From Sediminitomix flava (GTDB taxonomy: Bacteria; Bacteroidota; Bacteroidia; Cytophagales; Flammeovirgaceae): 64,000 bases of DNA. The stretch is from contig NZ_QGDO01000002.1 in the NCBI RefSeq assembly GCF_003149185.1, positions 1,178,001-1,242,000 on the forward strand, in the 5' to 3' direction. Below are positions 9,144-19,600 of this stretch, piece after piece (within the stretch, counting starts at the first letter, position 1; the number at the start of each line of letters is the position of its first letter). The translations under genes and the position numbers were made by a program. A model generated the notes under the pieces. That model made no database searches and had not been told where the DNA came from. It saw nothing but the letters and a program-made list of their open reading frames with translations.

Positions 9144-10667
9144 ATGAAATTCGTGAAAAGATCAGTTGCAGTTCTTTTAACTGTAGCTGCCGCAAATGGT
9201 GCGTATGCACAAAGCGTAAGCAAAGCTGATGCAGCTCTAGTTGCAGGAGACCTAAACGAGGCTAAAACTCAAATTGAAGGAGCGATTGACAAAGAAATCG
9301 CGAAATTGCAAAAGAAAGGTAAGCCTGTAACAATCAAAGGAAAAACTCTTTTGGTAAAAGGTAATGTATACTCAGCAATTGCTTTGTCTGACAGCTCAAT
9401 TTTTGCTGATATGCAAGAAGCAGCTATTGACTCAGCTTTGTCTGCGTACAATACAATTAAATCACAAGAGAAAGAAACGAGTGCTGTTTATAAGGATGCA
9501 TGGGTAACTTATGCTGCGGGTGAAAACTCAACTTATATTCAAGGTAAAAACAGTAAGGTTCAAGACCTATACCAAGGTTTCATGAACAAAGGTGGTACTG
9601 CTTACAATGAGGAAGACTTCAACTCAGCAATGGAAGACTTCTTGACAGCTAGTAACATCATCTCTACAGATACTACGGCTATCTTCAATGCAATGATCTG
9701 TGCTCAGCAATTAGACGAGCCTGATACTGAAAAAATCCGTGAGTTGAGTAAAACAATGATCGAAAGAGGTGCTACAAACATCGATGCACACAGATTGTTG
9801 ATTCACTATACAATGAGTGAAGCACAAGAATTCGAAACTCAACTTTCTGAGCTTGATGTTCAAAAGCGTCAAACTACGCAAGAGCAACTTCGTCCGCTAG
9901 AAGAAACTTTGGCTGATTACAAAGACAAAGCTGAGGCGAACAAAGCTTACATGAAGAAAAGCAAAGCTGCAAAAGATCGTTACAACAAATTCTCTAAACT
10001 AGCTACTGAAACTGAAGCGAAAATTGCTCCAGTAAAAGAAGAAATTGCTGGAATCGAAGCAAAAGAAGCTACAGCGAAAGAAGAAGCTAACAAGATATAT
10101 GCTGAGACTTTGGGTTATGTAGAGAATGCACTTGAGGTACACCCAACAGATGCTAACTTGCAACAAACTAAAATCGTTTTATACATGAAAATGGATAAAA
10201 TCGATGAGGCAATTGCAGAAAACAAAAAATCTTTGGAAGCTGACCCTAGCAACCCTGAGCTTTACTTCAACATTGGTCTTCTTTACTCTAACAAAATGGA
10301 TGTAGCTAAAAAGGCTGAGAATGCTGAAGAAGCTGCTGAATTGGAGCAAAAGACTATCGAGAGCTACAACAAAGTATTGGAGTTGAATCCTAATCACTAT
10401 GGTGCACTTGTAAACATCGGTGACTTCTACTACCAAAAAGCTAACGGTTTCAACCGTGAAGTTGAGAACTTGGTAGACTACACTGGTAAAGTGAAAAACT
10501 CTAAGGATAAAGCTAAAGTTGATGCATTGAAAGCTGACTTGATCGATAACGCTACAAAAGCAAAGGATTACTTTACTCAAGCACAATCGAACCAACCAGC
10601 TGGCGATTCAAACAACTTCGAATTATTGATCAACCGTGCTGATCGTATGATCAAGAACAACCAATAA
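9144..10667 (+). CDS. Exported tetratricopeptide repeat protein with coiled-coil insert
   Basis: 507 residues from the ATG at 9144, which opens a standard signal peptide (MKFVKRSVAVLL ... AYAQ); the open frame extends back to a TTG at 9036, but that extension would hide the signal peptide and precede a -7 box. Helical repeats occur in the N-terminal third. A Glu/Lys/Ala-rich, probably coiled-coil segment lies around residues 240-320, and TPR units follow (PSNPELYFNIGLLYSNKM and NPNHYGALVNIGDFYYQKA). It is likely a periplasmic assembly or scaffold protein; no catalytic motif is seen. A strong terminator follows. Confidence 0.75.
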   Translation: MKFVKRSVAVLLTVAAANGAYAQSVSKADAALVAGDLNEAKTQIEGAIDKEIAKLQKKGKPVTIKGKTLLVKGNVYSAIALSDSSIFADMQEAAIDSALSAYNTIKSQEKETSAVYKDAWVTYAAGENSTYIQGKNSKVQDLYQGFMNKGGTAYNEEDFNSAMEDFLTASNIISTDTTAIFNAMICAQQLDEPDTEKIRELSKTMIERGATNIDAHRLLIHYTMSEAQEFETQLSELDVQKRQTTQEQLRPLEETLADYKDKAEANKAYMKKSKAAKDRYNKFSKLATETEAKIAPVKEEIAGIEAKEATAKEEANKIYAETLGYVENALEVHPTDANLQQTKIVLYMKMDKIDEAIAENKKSLEADPSNPELYFNIGLLYSNKMDVAKKAENAEEAAELEQKTIESYNKVLELNPNHYGALVNIGDFYYQKANGFNREVENLVDYTGKVKNSKDKAKVDALKADLIDNATKAKDYFTQAQSNQPAGDSNNFELLINRADRMIKNNQ

Positions 10668-10699
10668 TTCTTAGCTGATTCTACTTTAGAATCATTAGC

Positions 10700-10742
10700 A
10701 ACAAACCCGAACTTATTCGATAAGTTCGGGTTTGTTATTTTT
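10700..10742 (+). terminator. Terminator of the TPR gene
   Basis: A 17-bp perfect stem (10700-10716 with 10720-10736, loop TCG) is followed by ATTTTT. Confidence 0.92.
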
Positions 10743-10875
10743 GGGGAGATCATAAGATTTTTTTCAGTAATGAAAAGGAGATCGATTTTGAGCAATACAA
10801 ACATTTAATCCATGAATATTACTCCTTTGCTATCAAATCCGCTTCAAGCGTATAAAACATACAAATAGAATTCAT

Positions 10876-10883
10876 TACTTTTG
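10876..10883 (+). promoter_or_regulatory. Possible -7 box (TACTTTTG) overlapping the longest rlmN frame
   Basis: Matches TAnnTTTG exactly. It overlaps the TTG at 10881, the most upstream possible rlmN start, which argues that translation begins further down. No convincing -33 element is visible. Confidence 0.4.
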
Positions 10884-12017
10884 CAAGTCGAAAATTTGAT
10901 CGCCCTAGAAAATAGAGCAATAGAAAATACAGAAACAGTGGTAGATACAGAAATTAAAAAGCGAGACATCCGAAAAGTAAAGTCTGCGGAAATCAAAGCA
11001 TTTTTGGTTGAAAATGGAGAGAAGGCATTCCGTGTCAAACAAATCAATGAATGGCTATGGAAGAAGTCTGCCCAATCTTTTGAAGATATGACCAACCTTT
11101 CAAAAGGAACACGTCAATTATTAGACGATCACTTTTTCTTTTCTCCGATCACGATCAACACCAAACAACAAAGTAATGATGGTACGATCAAATCCACTTT
11201 CAAACTTCATGACGAACATCTTGTTGAAGGCGTTTTGATCCCTGTACCTAGTGAGCCAAGAATGACAGCTTGTGTTTCTTCTCAAGTAGGTTGTTCTCTG
11301 ACCTGTACTTTCTGTGCTACAGGTAAAATGGATAGAATCAGAAATCTTGATCCTGCAGAAATCTATGATCAAGTTGTAGCGATTCATAACCAAGCGGAAA
11401 AATACTTTGACAATCCACTCACAAACATTGTGTATATGGGAATGGGAGAACCACTCTTGAACTATGCCAATGTTTTGAAGTCAATTGAATATATCACTTC
11501 ACCAGAAGGACTTGGAATGTCTCCAAGAAGAATCACGGTTTCTACCGCAGGTATTGCGAAAATGATTAAGAAACTGGGTGATGATGAAGTAAAATTCAAC
11601 CTTGCACTTTCTTTACATGCTGCAAACGATGTGAAGCGTAATCAAATTATGCCGATCAACGAATCGAATACTTTAGAAGCACTAAGAGAGGCATTAAAAT
11701 ACTACTTCCAAAAAACAAAGAATCCTGTTACTTACGAATATATTGCCTTCAATAAATTCAATGATTCGCTAAAAGATGCGGAAGAGCTTTATCAATTCTG
11801 TAAGCACCTTCCTTGTAAAGTGAACATCATTGAGTATAATCCAATTGAAGATGCTGAATTCACGAAATCTGAAGGAGACAGACTAGATAAATTTAGTGAA
11901 TACCTTCGTAAGAAAGGGGTGAATGTTCACGTCAGAAGAAGTAGAGGAAAAGATATTGATGCGGCATGTGGTCAGCTTGCAAATAAAGACCACGCAGAAA
12001 GTGAAATCAAAGACTAA
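10881..12017 (+). CDS. rlmN: Dual-specificity 23S rRNA / tRNA adenine-C2 methyltransferase RlmN
   Basis: Radical SAM enzyme that methylates C2 of A2503 in 23S rRNA and A37 in several tRNAs. The CxxxCxxC iron-sulfur motif is CSLTCTFC; the GMGEPLLNY and SLHAA segments and the C-terminal DIDAACGQL, holding the methyl-carrier cysteine, are all present. No ATG opens the frame: candidate starts are TTG 10881, TTG 10896 and GTG 10938. Homologues begin close to the DIRK motif, and a -7 box overlaps 10881, so GTG 10938 (359 residues) may be the real start. The frame is given in full because the start is unresolved. Confidence 0.93.
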   Translation: MQVENLIALENRAIENTETVVDTEIKKRDIRKVKSAEIKAFLVENGEKAFRVKQINEWLWKKSAQSFEDMTNLSKGTRQLLDDHFFFSPITINTKQQSNDGTIKSTFKLHDEHLVEGVLIPVPSEPRMTACVSSQVGCSLTCTFCATGKMDRIRNLDPAEIYDQVVAIHNQAEKYFDNPLTNIVYMGMGEPLLNYANVLKSIEYITSPEGLGMSPRRITVSTAGIAKMIKKLGDDEVKFNLALSLHAANDVKRNQIMPINESNTLEALREALKYYFQKTKNPVTYEYIAFNKFNDSLKDAEELYQFCKHLPCKVNIIEYNPIEDAEFTKSEGDRLDKFSEYLRKKGVNVHVRRSRGKDIDAACGQLANKDHAESEIKD

Positions 12018-12167
12018 ACTAAGAAAATAGTGCAATAATATATTTTCTTAAAAAAGGTGTTTTTGACAAATTTCATTTTCGTACTCAGAATAAATCCCAT
12101 AAATTTGTTCAATACTGCTTTTCAAGAAATGTACTTGTAAAGCACTTTTTGAGATAAAACAGGAGAC

Positions 12168-12815
12168 ATGAATAAAGAAGTAAAAGTTCATAAATTTTTC
12201 CTTATCAGTTTGTTTGTCATTTTCATTGACCAACTATCAAAAATCCTTGTCCATAATTACATGGAGATGGGTACTATAGGAGAAATCTATGTATTGGGAG
12301 ACTGGTTCCGACTACATTATCTACTAAACCCAGGAATGGCTTTCGGGATGGAATTTGACAGCGAGTATGGTAAATTCTTCCTTACAAGTTTCAGAATTTT
12401 AGCCTCATGTGGTTTGGGATATGCCATCTACTATATGGCTAAAAAGAAGACTCATCCAGGCTTTCTGATTTGTTTAGCGATGATTATGGGAGGTGCAATT
12501 GGTAATGTTATTGATAGTGTGTTTTATGGAGTACTTATCGAAAATAATGCAATTCCAGGCTCACCTACTCCTTGGTTCCACGGTCAAGTAATCGATATGC
12601 TTTATTTCCCTATGGTAAAAGGTATTTACCCTACTTGGTTCCCAATGATCGGCGGAAAACCATTCTTGTTCTTCAGCCCTGTTTTCAACATCGCTGATTC
12701 AGCAATTTTCTTAGGGGTTGTATTCATTATGATCTTCCAAGGAAAGTTTGCCAAACACGATGAAGAGATGGCGAAACTAGCCTCTGAGTCAGAAAAGAAA
12801 GAAGGAATTCACTAA
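12168..12815 (+). CDS. lspA: Lipoprotein signal peptidase (signal peptidase II)
   Basis: Inner-membrane aspartyl protease that removes the signal peptide of prolipoproteins after diacylglyceryl transfer. The four-helix pattern is clear, with the DQLSK motif near residue 22, a NPGMAFGM segment, and the two catalytic aspartates in GNVIDSVFYG and NIADSAIF. At 215 residues it is longer than the roughly 165 of E. coli; the extra residues lie mainly in the periplasmic loop between the two Asp motifs (HGQVIDMLYFP onward), as is usual in Bacteroidota. An AGGAG lies just before the ATG. Several lipoproteins in this window would be substrates. Confidence 0.95.
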   Translation: MNKEVKVHKFFLISLFVIFIDQLSKILVHNYMEMGTIGEIYVLGDWFRLHYLLNPGMAFGMEFDSEYGKFFLTSFRILASCGLGYAIYYMAKKKTHPGFLICLAMIMGGAIGNVIDSVFYGVLIENNAIPGSPTPWFHGQVIDMLYFPMVKGIYPTWFPMIGGKPFLFFSPVFNIADSAIFLGVVFIMIFQGKFAKHDEEMAKLASESEKKEGIH

Positions 12816-12830
12816 GAATATTTAATATAA

Positions 12831-12864
12831 AAAAGGGATAGTATTTGAATACTATCCCTTTTTT
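12831..12864. terminator. Bidirectional terminator between lspA and aroE
   Basis: A 15-bp inverted repeat (12831-12845 with 12848-12862) has A-rich and T-rich flanks on both sides, placed between convergent genes. Confidence 0.9.
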
Positions 12865-12876
12865 GTGCCTAAAAAT

Positions 12877-13611
12877 TTACTGATTCCAGATCTCCCAAGC
12901 TCCTTCTGCTTGACCGATCAACATCTCATGACCATTTTTAGCTTTAGCTCCTTTATCTAAGCCTTTCTGCATAAACAAAGTCACCTCTGGGTTATATACT
13001 AAATCCATTAAGTAATGATCTTCTGTGAGGTACTCATAAGGAATATTCGGAAAAGTATCTTCTTTCGGGTACGTACCTAATGGCGTTGTATTGATGATTA
13101 AATGATATTCTCCCATAAGCTCTTCACTCAGCTGATCATAACTCAAGATATCCTCTCCTGCATTTCTACTCACATATTTATGCGGAATATTTCGATCATC
13201 CAAAACAGCTCTAATAGCTTTTGAAGCACCTCCAGTTCCAAGAATAAGCGCCTTCATATTATGATGAGGCAAAAACTTATCTAAAGAACGAGCAAAACCA
13301 ATATAATCTGAATTATAGCCAACTTTCTGACCGTTTTCTTCAAACTTTATTACGTTTACTGCACCAATCCTTTCCGCAGTCTGAGGATCTAGCTTATCTA
13401 GAAATTGAATGACTTGTTCTTTGTAAGGAATAGTCACATTCAAGCCCGAAAAATTATTTTCAGAGATCAAATCTTTGAATTCCTCAATCTGAGCAAGTTC
13501 ATACAACTCGTATTGAGCATCAGTAATGTTTTCTCTTTCATATTTATCTGCAAAATATTTCTTTGAAAAAGAATGTGTCAAAGGATACCCAATCAGTCCA
13601 TATTTTTTCAT
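12877..13611 (-). CDS. aroE: Shikimate dehydrogenase
   Basis: Reduces 3-dehydroshikimate to shikimate with NADPH in the aromatic amino-acid pathway. The substrate loop SHSFSKKYF-like segment (THSFSK) is at the N terminus. Catalytic Lys64 is in NVTIPYK, Asp102 in YNSDYIGF, and the nucleotide-binding LGTGGASKAI follows. The C-terminal GxxMLxxQA-type segment (HEMLIGQAEGA) completes the family pattern. At 244 residues it is slightly short but normal for Bacteroidota. It follows the M16-like gene by 30 bases on the same strand, so the two are probably co-transcribed. Confidence 0.95.
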   Translation of the reverse strand: MKKYGLIGYPLTHSFSKKYFADKYERENITDAQYELYELAQIEEFKDLISENNFSGLNVTIPYKEQVIQFLDKLDPQTAERIGAVNVIKFEENGQKVGYNSDYIGFARSLDKFLPHHNMKALILGTGGASKAIRAVLDDRNIPHKYVSRNAGEDILSYDQLSEELMGEYHLIINTTPLGTYPKEDTFPNIPYEYLTEDHYLMDLVYNPEVTLFMQKGLDKGAKAKNGHEMLIGQAEGAWEIWNQ

Positions 13612-13641
13612 ATCTAAAAAATAATTAAGCCTATAAATATT

Positions 13642-14913
13642 TTAACCTACTAGAATTTCTACCATACCATCACTCCAATACTTCTGAGCCATGCGTTGTA
13701 CATCATCAGCTGTAACCGCATGTATTTCTGAAATGTATTGATCTAGATGCTGATCTGTCAAATGATGAAAATGCTTCAATTTCGCATACTCCATCAATGA
13801 CACAGGTGTATTGATTGACTTGATGTACTCGCCTGCAATATAGTTTTTCACAAGCTCTAACTCCCCTTCATCTACTTTTTCGTCACAAAGAATCTGAATC
13901 TCCTTATAAATTTCTTGGAGTGCTAATTCTCTATCATCTTTTTTCACATCAGCCCCAATTGTCCAATAGCCTGTTTTCTTTGGGAAAGAGCAAGAAGAAT
14001 GTATTCCGTAAGTCAATCCTTTTTCTTCTCTGATGTTACGCATTAAGCGAGAACCGAAATAACCACCCAATATCTCATTAGCAACTTCAAAAGGAACTTT
14101 ATCCTCATGCTTAATATCAAAAAGGCGTTTACCAATTCGGATACTAGTCTGAACAGCTTCTTCTTTTTCTATATATTCTTTGCTACCAACCAACGCATCA
14201 AAAGAAACTTCTGGTTCTGCAGGTAATGCTTTTTCAATCTTTATTTGCCCCAGCGTACTATTCAGGTCTTCTAAAATTTTCTCATCTACTTTTCCTGCTA
14301 AGAAAATTTCAAACGCACTTCCTTTCACTTGCTCATTATAGTGATTAACGGCATAGGATAGCTGATAATTATTAATAAATTCTTCAGAAAGCTCATAAGC
14401 CATCGGATGACCTTCTCCAAATAGCTTTTCTCTGAATTTTTGCCCTGCCAAATAGCTATTTTTCTCAAGGTTAATACGATGTCCTTGAATACTTACTTCG
14501 CTAATATGCTGGAATTCCTCCTCAGGGAAAGTTGCATCTGCCAGCATTGATGAAACCAAAGCTGTCGATTCTTTTATGAATCGATTTAGGCAATGTAATT
14601 CAATAATTAAGGATTGGAAGGAAGCAGAAGTATATACACTTGCTCCAATTTGTTCAAATGCCTCAGCAAGTTCTGCACTTGACTTCTCAGAAGTACCTTC
14701 CATTAAAAGTTTAGCACAAAAATGAGCATCCCCTTGATATTTTTCATACGCTCGACCTGCACGGAATAATAGGTGCATAGATGCGATAGACTGATTCCCG
14801 GCATTGATAAAATACACAGGTACGCCATTATCTAAAGTGATTTTCTCAGCCTTTTGGATTTCGAAATCTGAAATGGGGAAAGCTTCAGGAGCTATTGCTC
14901 TATTCAATGCCAT
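13642..14913 (-). CDS. M16 (insulinase/pitrilysin) family protein lacking the zinc motif
   Basis: 423 residues with the two-lobe M16B architecture. Where active members have HxxEH, this protein reads H64-F-C-A-K68, so the catalytic Glu and second His are absent. The second-lobe R...Y signature is intact (GSRLMRNIREEKGLTYG, about residues 286-303). This matches the non-catalytic, substrate-binding half of heterodimeric M16B proteases. In such systems the HxxEH partner is often adjacent; here the flanks are aroE and a tRNA array, so the partner must be elsewhere. No signal peptide is evident. Confidence 0.85.
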   Translation of the reverse strand: MALNRAIAPEAFPISDFEIQKAEKITLDNGVPVYFINAGNQSIASMHLLFRAGRAYEKYQGDAHFCAKLLMEGTSEKSSAELAEAFEQIGASVYTSASFQSLIIELHCLNRFIKESTALVSSMLADATFPEEEFQHISEVSIQGHRINLEKNSYLAGQKFREKLFGEGHPMAYELSEEFINNYQLSYAVNHYNEQVKGSAFEIFLAGKVDEKILEDLNSTLGQIKIEKALPAEPEVSFDALVGSKEYIEKEEAVQTSIRIGKRLFDIKHEDKVPFEVANEILGGYFGSRLMRNIREEKGLTYGIHSSCSFPKKTGYWTIGADVKKDDRELALQEIYKEIQILCDEKVDEGELELVKNYIAGEYIKSINTPVSLMEYAKLKHFHHLTDQHLDQYISEIHAVTADDVQRMAQKYWSDGMVEILVG

Positions 14914-15060
14914 AAATATATGATTAGTAGTTATAAGCCAAAATTGGAGAGAAATACAAAGTCAAACAATTAATTTGATTCGAAGAAATTTCTCATTCTA
15001 TCAAATTTCTAAAAATTGACTTATTAAAAAAATTACTGAAGGATTTCTTTCTAGCTATAG

Positions 15061-15097
15061 TTATAAAAAAAGGATAAACTAAGACTAGTTTATCCTT
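15061..15097 (-). terminator. Terminator of the initiator tRNA operon
   Basis: An 11-bp perfect stem (15070-15080 with 15087-15097). On the minus strand the stem is followed by a T run (A-run 15064-15070 on the plus strand), directly after the last tRNA gene. Confidence 0.9.
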
Positions 15098-15103
15098 CTG
15101 TAG

Positions 15104-15176
<73 letters not shown>

Positions 15177-15227
15177 ATATCGCATTACTTCTTTTTGAAA
15201 AAGTCTAGTAATTAAAAAGACTTTTAG

Positions 15228-15300
<73 letters not shown>

Positions 15301-15351
15301 ATATCGCATTACTTCTTTTTGTGAAAGTCTAGTAATTGAAAAGACTTTTAG

Positions 15352-15424
<73 letters not shown>

Positions 15425-15471
15425 ATGTAATTTGCATTAAGAAAATGTGATACCTTTCCGAATTGCGAATG

Positions 15472-15502
15472 CAAAGGTATAGGTATTTATACGATAATCC
15501 AA
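15472..15502 (-). promoter_or_regulatory. Promoter of the initiator tRNA operon
   Basis: On the minus strand: TTG (15502-15500), 20 bases, TACCTTTG (15479-15472), then about 47 bases to the first tRNA. It has the same geometry as the metK leader promoter at 43706-43736. Confidence 0.75.
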
Positions 15503-15510
15503 TACCTTTG
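15503..15510 (+). promoter_or_regulatory. Possible -7 box (TACCTTTG) for era
   Basis: Exact TAnnTTTG match about 100 bases before the era ATG, back to back with the tRNA promoter. No -33 TTG is seen at the usual spacing. Confidence 0.4.
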
Positions 15511-15608
15511 TTGAAAATAAATGAAATAAATTTGAACAAAGTGTGAAGAATATTGAAAACACAATGTTAAATGACTAGTTTTCAATCTCTTTTAAATATT
15601 TCAAGAAT

Positions 15609-16493
15609 ATGGCAAATCACAAAGCAGGTTTTGTAAGTATCGTCGGTAAACCTAATGTAGGTAAATCTACCTTGATGAATCAGCTCGTTGGCGAAAAACT
15701 TTCGATAATTACCTCTAAAGCACAAACAACTCGTCATCGAATTATGGGAATCATCAATGACGACGATTATCAAGTGGTTTATTCGGATACTCCAGGAATC
15801 ATTCAGCCAAAATATAAATTGCACGAATCGATGATGGGCTTTGTGAACAGTTCACTAGATGATGCAGACTTGGTTCTTTTTGTGACTGATATTTATGAAA
15901 AATATGACGAAGAGGATGTTATCAAAAAACTCCGTTCAATGGACGTTCCAATCGTTCTATTGATCAACAAGATTGACCAAGCTGATCAAGAAAAAGTATT
16001 AGCCAAGATTGAAGAGTGGAAAGATATTCTTCCTGTAAAAGAAATCATTCCGATCTCTGCACTTCACAAATTCAATACAAAGGATTTGTTGAACACGATC
16101 TTGAACTACATGCCTGAACATGAACCTTTCTTCCCTAAGGACGAATTGACGGATAAACCTGCTCGTTTCTTCGTTTCAGAAATTGTAAGAGAGAAAATCT
16201 TCATGACTTACAAAAAAGAGATTCCATACAGTACAGAAGTAATTGTACAATCTTTTAAAGAGGAAGATGATATCATCCGCATTATGGTCGATATTTTAGT
16301 TGAAAGAGACTCTCAAAAGGGTATTTTGATTGGTAACAAAGGAATTAAACTGAAACACGTAGGGATTGATTCTAGAAAAGATATTGAAGCTTTCTTCGGT
16401 AAAAAAGTGCACATCACTACTTACGTTAAAGTCGATCCGAACTGGAGAGAAAATGCGCGTAAGTTGAGAGAATATGGATACGGAAAAGAGTAG
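15609..16493 (+). CDS. era: GTPase Era
   Basis: Essential GTPase that binds the 3' end of 16S rRNA and assists 30S maturation. The G1 motif GKPNVGKS is at residues 13-20, G3 is DTPG, and G4 is NKID. The C-terminal KH domain carries the GNKGIKLKHVG signature and ends near residue 290. Length 294 is standard. ATG 15609 starts directly before the conserved AGFVSIVG strand. It is transcribed away from the tRNA array and ends at a strong bidirectional terminator. Confidence 0.97.
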   Translation: MANHKAGFVSIVGKPNVGKSTLMNQLVGEKLSIITSKAQTTRHRIMGIINDDDYQVVYSDTPGIIQPKYKLHESMMGFVNSSLDDADLVLFVTDIYEKYDEEDVIKKLRSMDVPIVLLINKIDQADQEKVLAKIEEWKDILPVKEIIPISALHKFNTKDLLNTILNYMPEHEPFFPKDELTDKPARFFVSEIVREKIFMTYKKEIPYSTEVIVQSFKEEDDIIRIMVDILVERDSQKGILIGNKGIKLKHVGIDSRKDIEAFFGKKVHITTYVKVDPNWRENARKLREYGYGKE

Positions 16494-16519
16494 CTTTAAA
16501 TACTAATAACTATAAAAAT

Positions 16520-16559
16520 AAAAGTCACTAGAATCTGCTTCTAGTGACTTTTATTTTTT
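16520..16559. terminator. Terminator of era
   Basis: A 14-bp perfect stem (16520-16533 with 16539-16552) is followed by ATTTTTT. The A-rich left flank could make it work in both directions. Confidence 0.9.
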
Positions 16560-16573
16560 CCTGCATACAAGAA

Positions 16574-16597
16574 AAGCCCCACCAAAAGGTGAGGCTT
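16574..16597 (-). terminator. Terminator of the giant protease gene
   Basis: On the minus strand, AAGCCTCACC pairs with GGTGGGGCTT (one G-T pair), loop TTTT, then TTTC. It lies 24 bases past the stop codon. Confidence 0.8.
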
Positions 16598-16620
16598 CCT
16601 TGGGATTTTGGGCTCAAATA

Positions 16621-19600
16621 TTATTCTACTATCATTCTCTTAGCAAATTGTTTATCACCAACAGTAAGTATATAGAAATATAATCCTGTTTGCAATCCAT
16701 CTTTACTAACCTCTACTTGATAGTCACCTGGTAGCGCTTCTTCTGAAACCACTTCTTTCACAAATTGACCTTGTGCAGAATACAATCTCAATGAAACTTG
16801 TGTTTTCTCAGAAATTGAGTATTCAATTGAAGTTGATGTTGTGAATGGGTTTGGAGCATTTTGCTTCAATACCGATGCTTCTAATACATCATCTACACTA
16901 GTAATCACATCAAGACTGAATGATGCTTCTACAGAACCACCTCTTCCATCTTCAGCTGTAATACTTACAGTACCACTTGCAATTTCATTTACCATTACCA
17001 TCAATAGATCACCTGAGAATGCTAATGTCAGGCTACTTACTTCTGTTTCGGCAAAATAAACAAGTTCATCGCCATCGATATCTTCAAAATACATTGATAG
17101 ATCAAATGTATGTACTGAAGGTACTTCTGAAGTTGCGATGTTAGGAAGATCATTCGTAGATGTTGGTAATGTGTTAGAATGAACATTTAGTTCTAACGCT
17201 GTCACACCACCTTTCTCATCATTTGCTGTTACGATTACTTCAGCATCTGTTGCTGCAATCGAAGATACAAATAACGAATCTCCATCGATGTTTGCTACAA
17301 GTACTGAATCTGTTGTCGACACGTCAAATACTAATGCATCAGCATCTACATCAGTAAACAAGTCCTCTAACTTAAATGCCGTTGTGGTCACATTTGGCAC
17401 TAGGTTGATTAACTCTTGAGCAACACCTTCCGGACTGTGGTTTGTTATGATCACAAAAGACGCGCTTAGTGTACCACCTCTAGTATCTTCAACGTCAATT
17501 TGAACTGTACCATTAACTTCATCCTCTATAGTTAACATCAAGTTGCCTCCATCTAAATATGTTGACAAACCTTCCATTTCTTCTGAAATAACCATTGTCA
17601 TATCATCGCCGTCTGCATCTGAAATATGTGCATGAAGATCAATTACATGATACGTAGGGATTTCATTCAAAATGATTGTATCTATAGCTACAAATGAAGG
17701 TGCTGTATTCGCATGTACACCAAAAGACATGACTACATCTCTACTTCTACCATCATTAGCTACTAATGTAACCTCAGCGTCTGTTGCAGCTGTTGCATTT
17801 ATCGATAATGAATCATTACTAATCGTTGCAATTACTAACTCATCTGATGATTCTACATTAAATGTCAATACATCATCATCTGCATCCGTAAATACTGATG
17901 CTAAATCGTAAACCACAACTTCTTGATTAGGAATTATCTCTAATTGCTCAAGTTGAACAAACTCTGGCAAGTTGTTAGACTCATCAATAACTTCTATATC
18001 AAAAGTAACAGCTACCCATTCTTCTGATTTACCGTCATTTGCCATCAAAGTGATCGTAGAAACACCTCCAGCTAATGGACTAACAGCAAGGTAATTATTA
18101 TTAAAGTCAAGCTCAGCAACTAACTTACTTGAGTCACTTACTTCTAGAGCCATCTCTAATTCATCACCATCGTAATCATAGAAGACATTGAAGATTCCAA
18201 TTAGATTTTCTCCTCCAGCAAGGCTGATCACTTGATTTTCTGGATACTCTAGTACCATTGGTAAAGAATTTACTCCAGTATAGATAACAGTAACGTTAAA
18301 TACCTCTGTTGCAATACCGCCTTTACCGTCAGTTGCAGTAAGAGTCACTTCTGAATCACCAATTCTTTGTGGTGAAATACGTAACTCGTCACCATCAAGT
18401 GAAACCATAGCGATAGCTTCATCTGAAGACTCTACTGAAACTGTTAGTCTATCGTAATCTTCATCTGTAAATACATCGCTAATATCTAGGTAGTAAGTAC
18501 CTTCATAAAGATCAACATCCATGTCATCAATTGAAGTAGCAACCATTGGTGCTGCATTTTCTCCATCGAAAATTACTGTTGTTGTGAACATGACTTCAAC
18601 AACTCCTCCAAATGGATCAGACACACTAACTAGAATCTCAGCAGAACCAATATGATGTGGCGTCACAACTAGTAGTCCTGCGACAATCTCTACCTCAGCT
18701 ACTTCTTCATCCGAAGATGTAACTTCAAAGAATAATTCGTCTTCATCGACAAACATAGCTTCCAATGATGCAGAGATGAATGGCGAACCTTCATAATTCA
18801 GTTCAACATCATCTAATGTACCTATAAATTCTGGTGCATCATTTTCACCTGTATATTCAATAACTAGATCAACTGTTGTTTCTACTAAGCCGTCTTCAGG
18901 GTCTAAAGCTACAACTCTTACAGATGTAGTATCAACTGCATTAGGAGTTACATAGAAACCTGAATCAACTTCCATTACAGTAGCTGCCCAAGAATTTTCA
19001 ATCTCAGCATATACTATAATCACTTCTTCAGAATCTGCATCAGTAAACACTTCTGACATGTCTACAAAGTGATACTCTTCTTCTAAATCAACAAATACAG
19101 TATCTAAAGGATTAGCAACTACTGGTAAAGAGTTTATTACTTCAAACTCCACAGGAATAATTGTTGATGGCAAGTTTGGATCATTGGTAGTCAATAACAA
19201 TTCAGTACCATAAGAACCTTTAGGAAGTCCTTCTGAGTTGAATGATACACGAACTCTTTCTTCACCTAAAGCATCTACACTTCCGTTTAATGTATCCAAT
19301 GACAACCATGAATCATCCGCAATTTCAATATCCCACTCCAACGAGGTTGACTCTCCTAGGTTACGAATAGTAATAACCTCAGAACGTACTTCATTGGTTG
19401 GTTGTTTTGATTCTAATTCTCCAGGAAGTACCACTGCATACACATCAGGAGTTCTAACTGAAGCGATCAAGCTTACTGATACATCCGAAGCATTTGAGAA
19501 TATTGTTAAGGTCTCATCTAATGAACCTACTTCTGCAGGATTTAAACTAACTGTCAATTCTACTTCTTCACCGATCTCTAAAGCCATAGGGTATCCCACT

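Noticed and set aside
12021-12049. AAGAAAATA/TATTTTCTT hairpin after rlmN as a terminator
   Set aside because: The stem is short and purely AT-rich, and it is followed by A rather than T on the coding strand.
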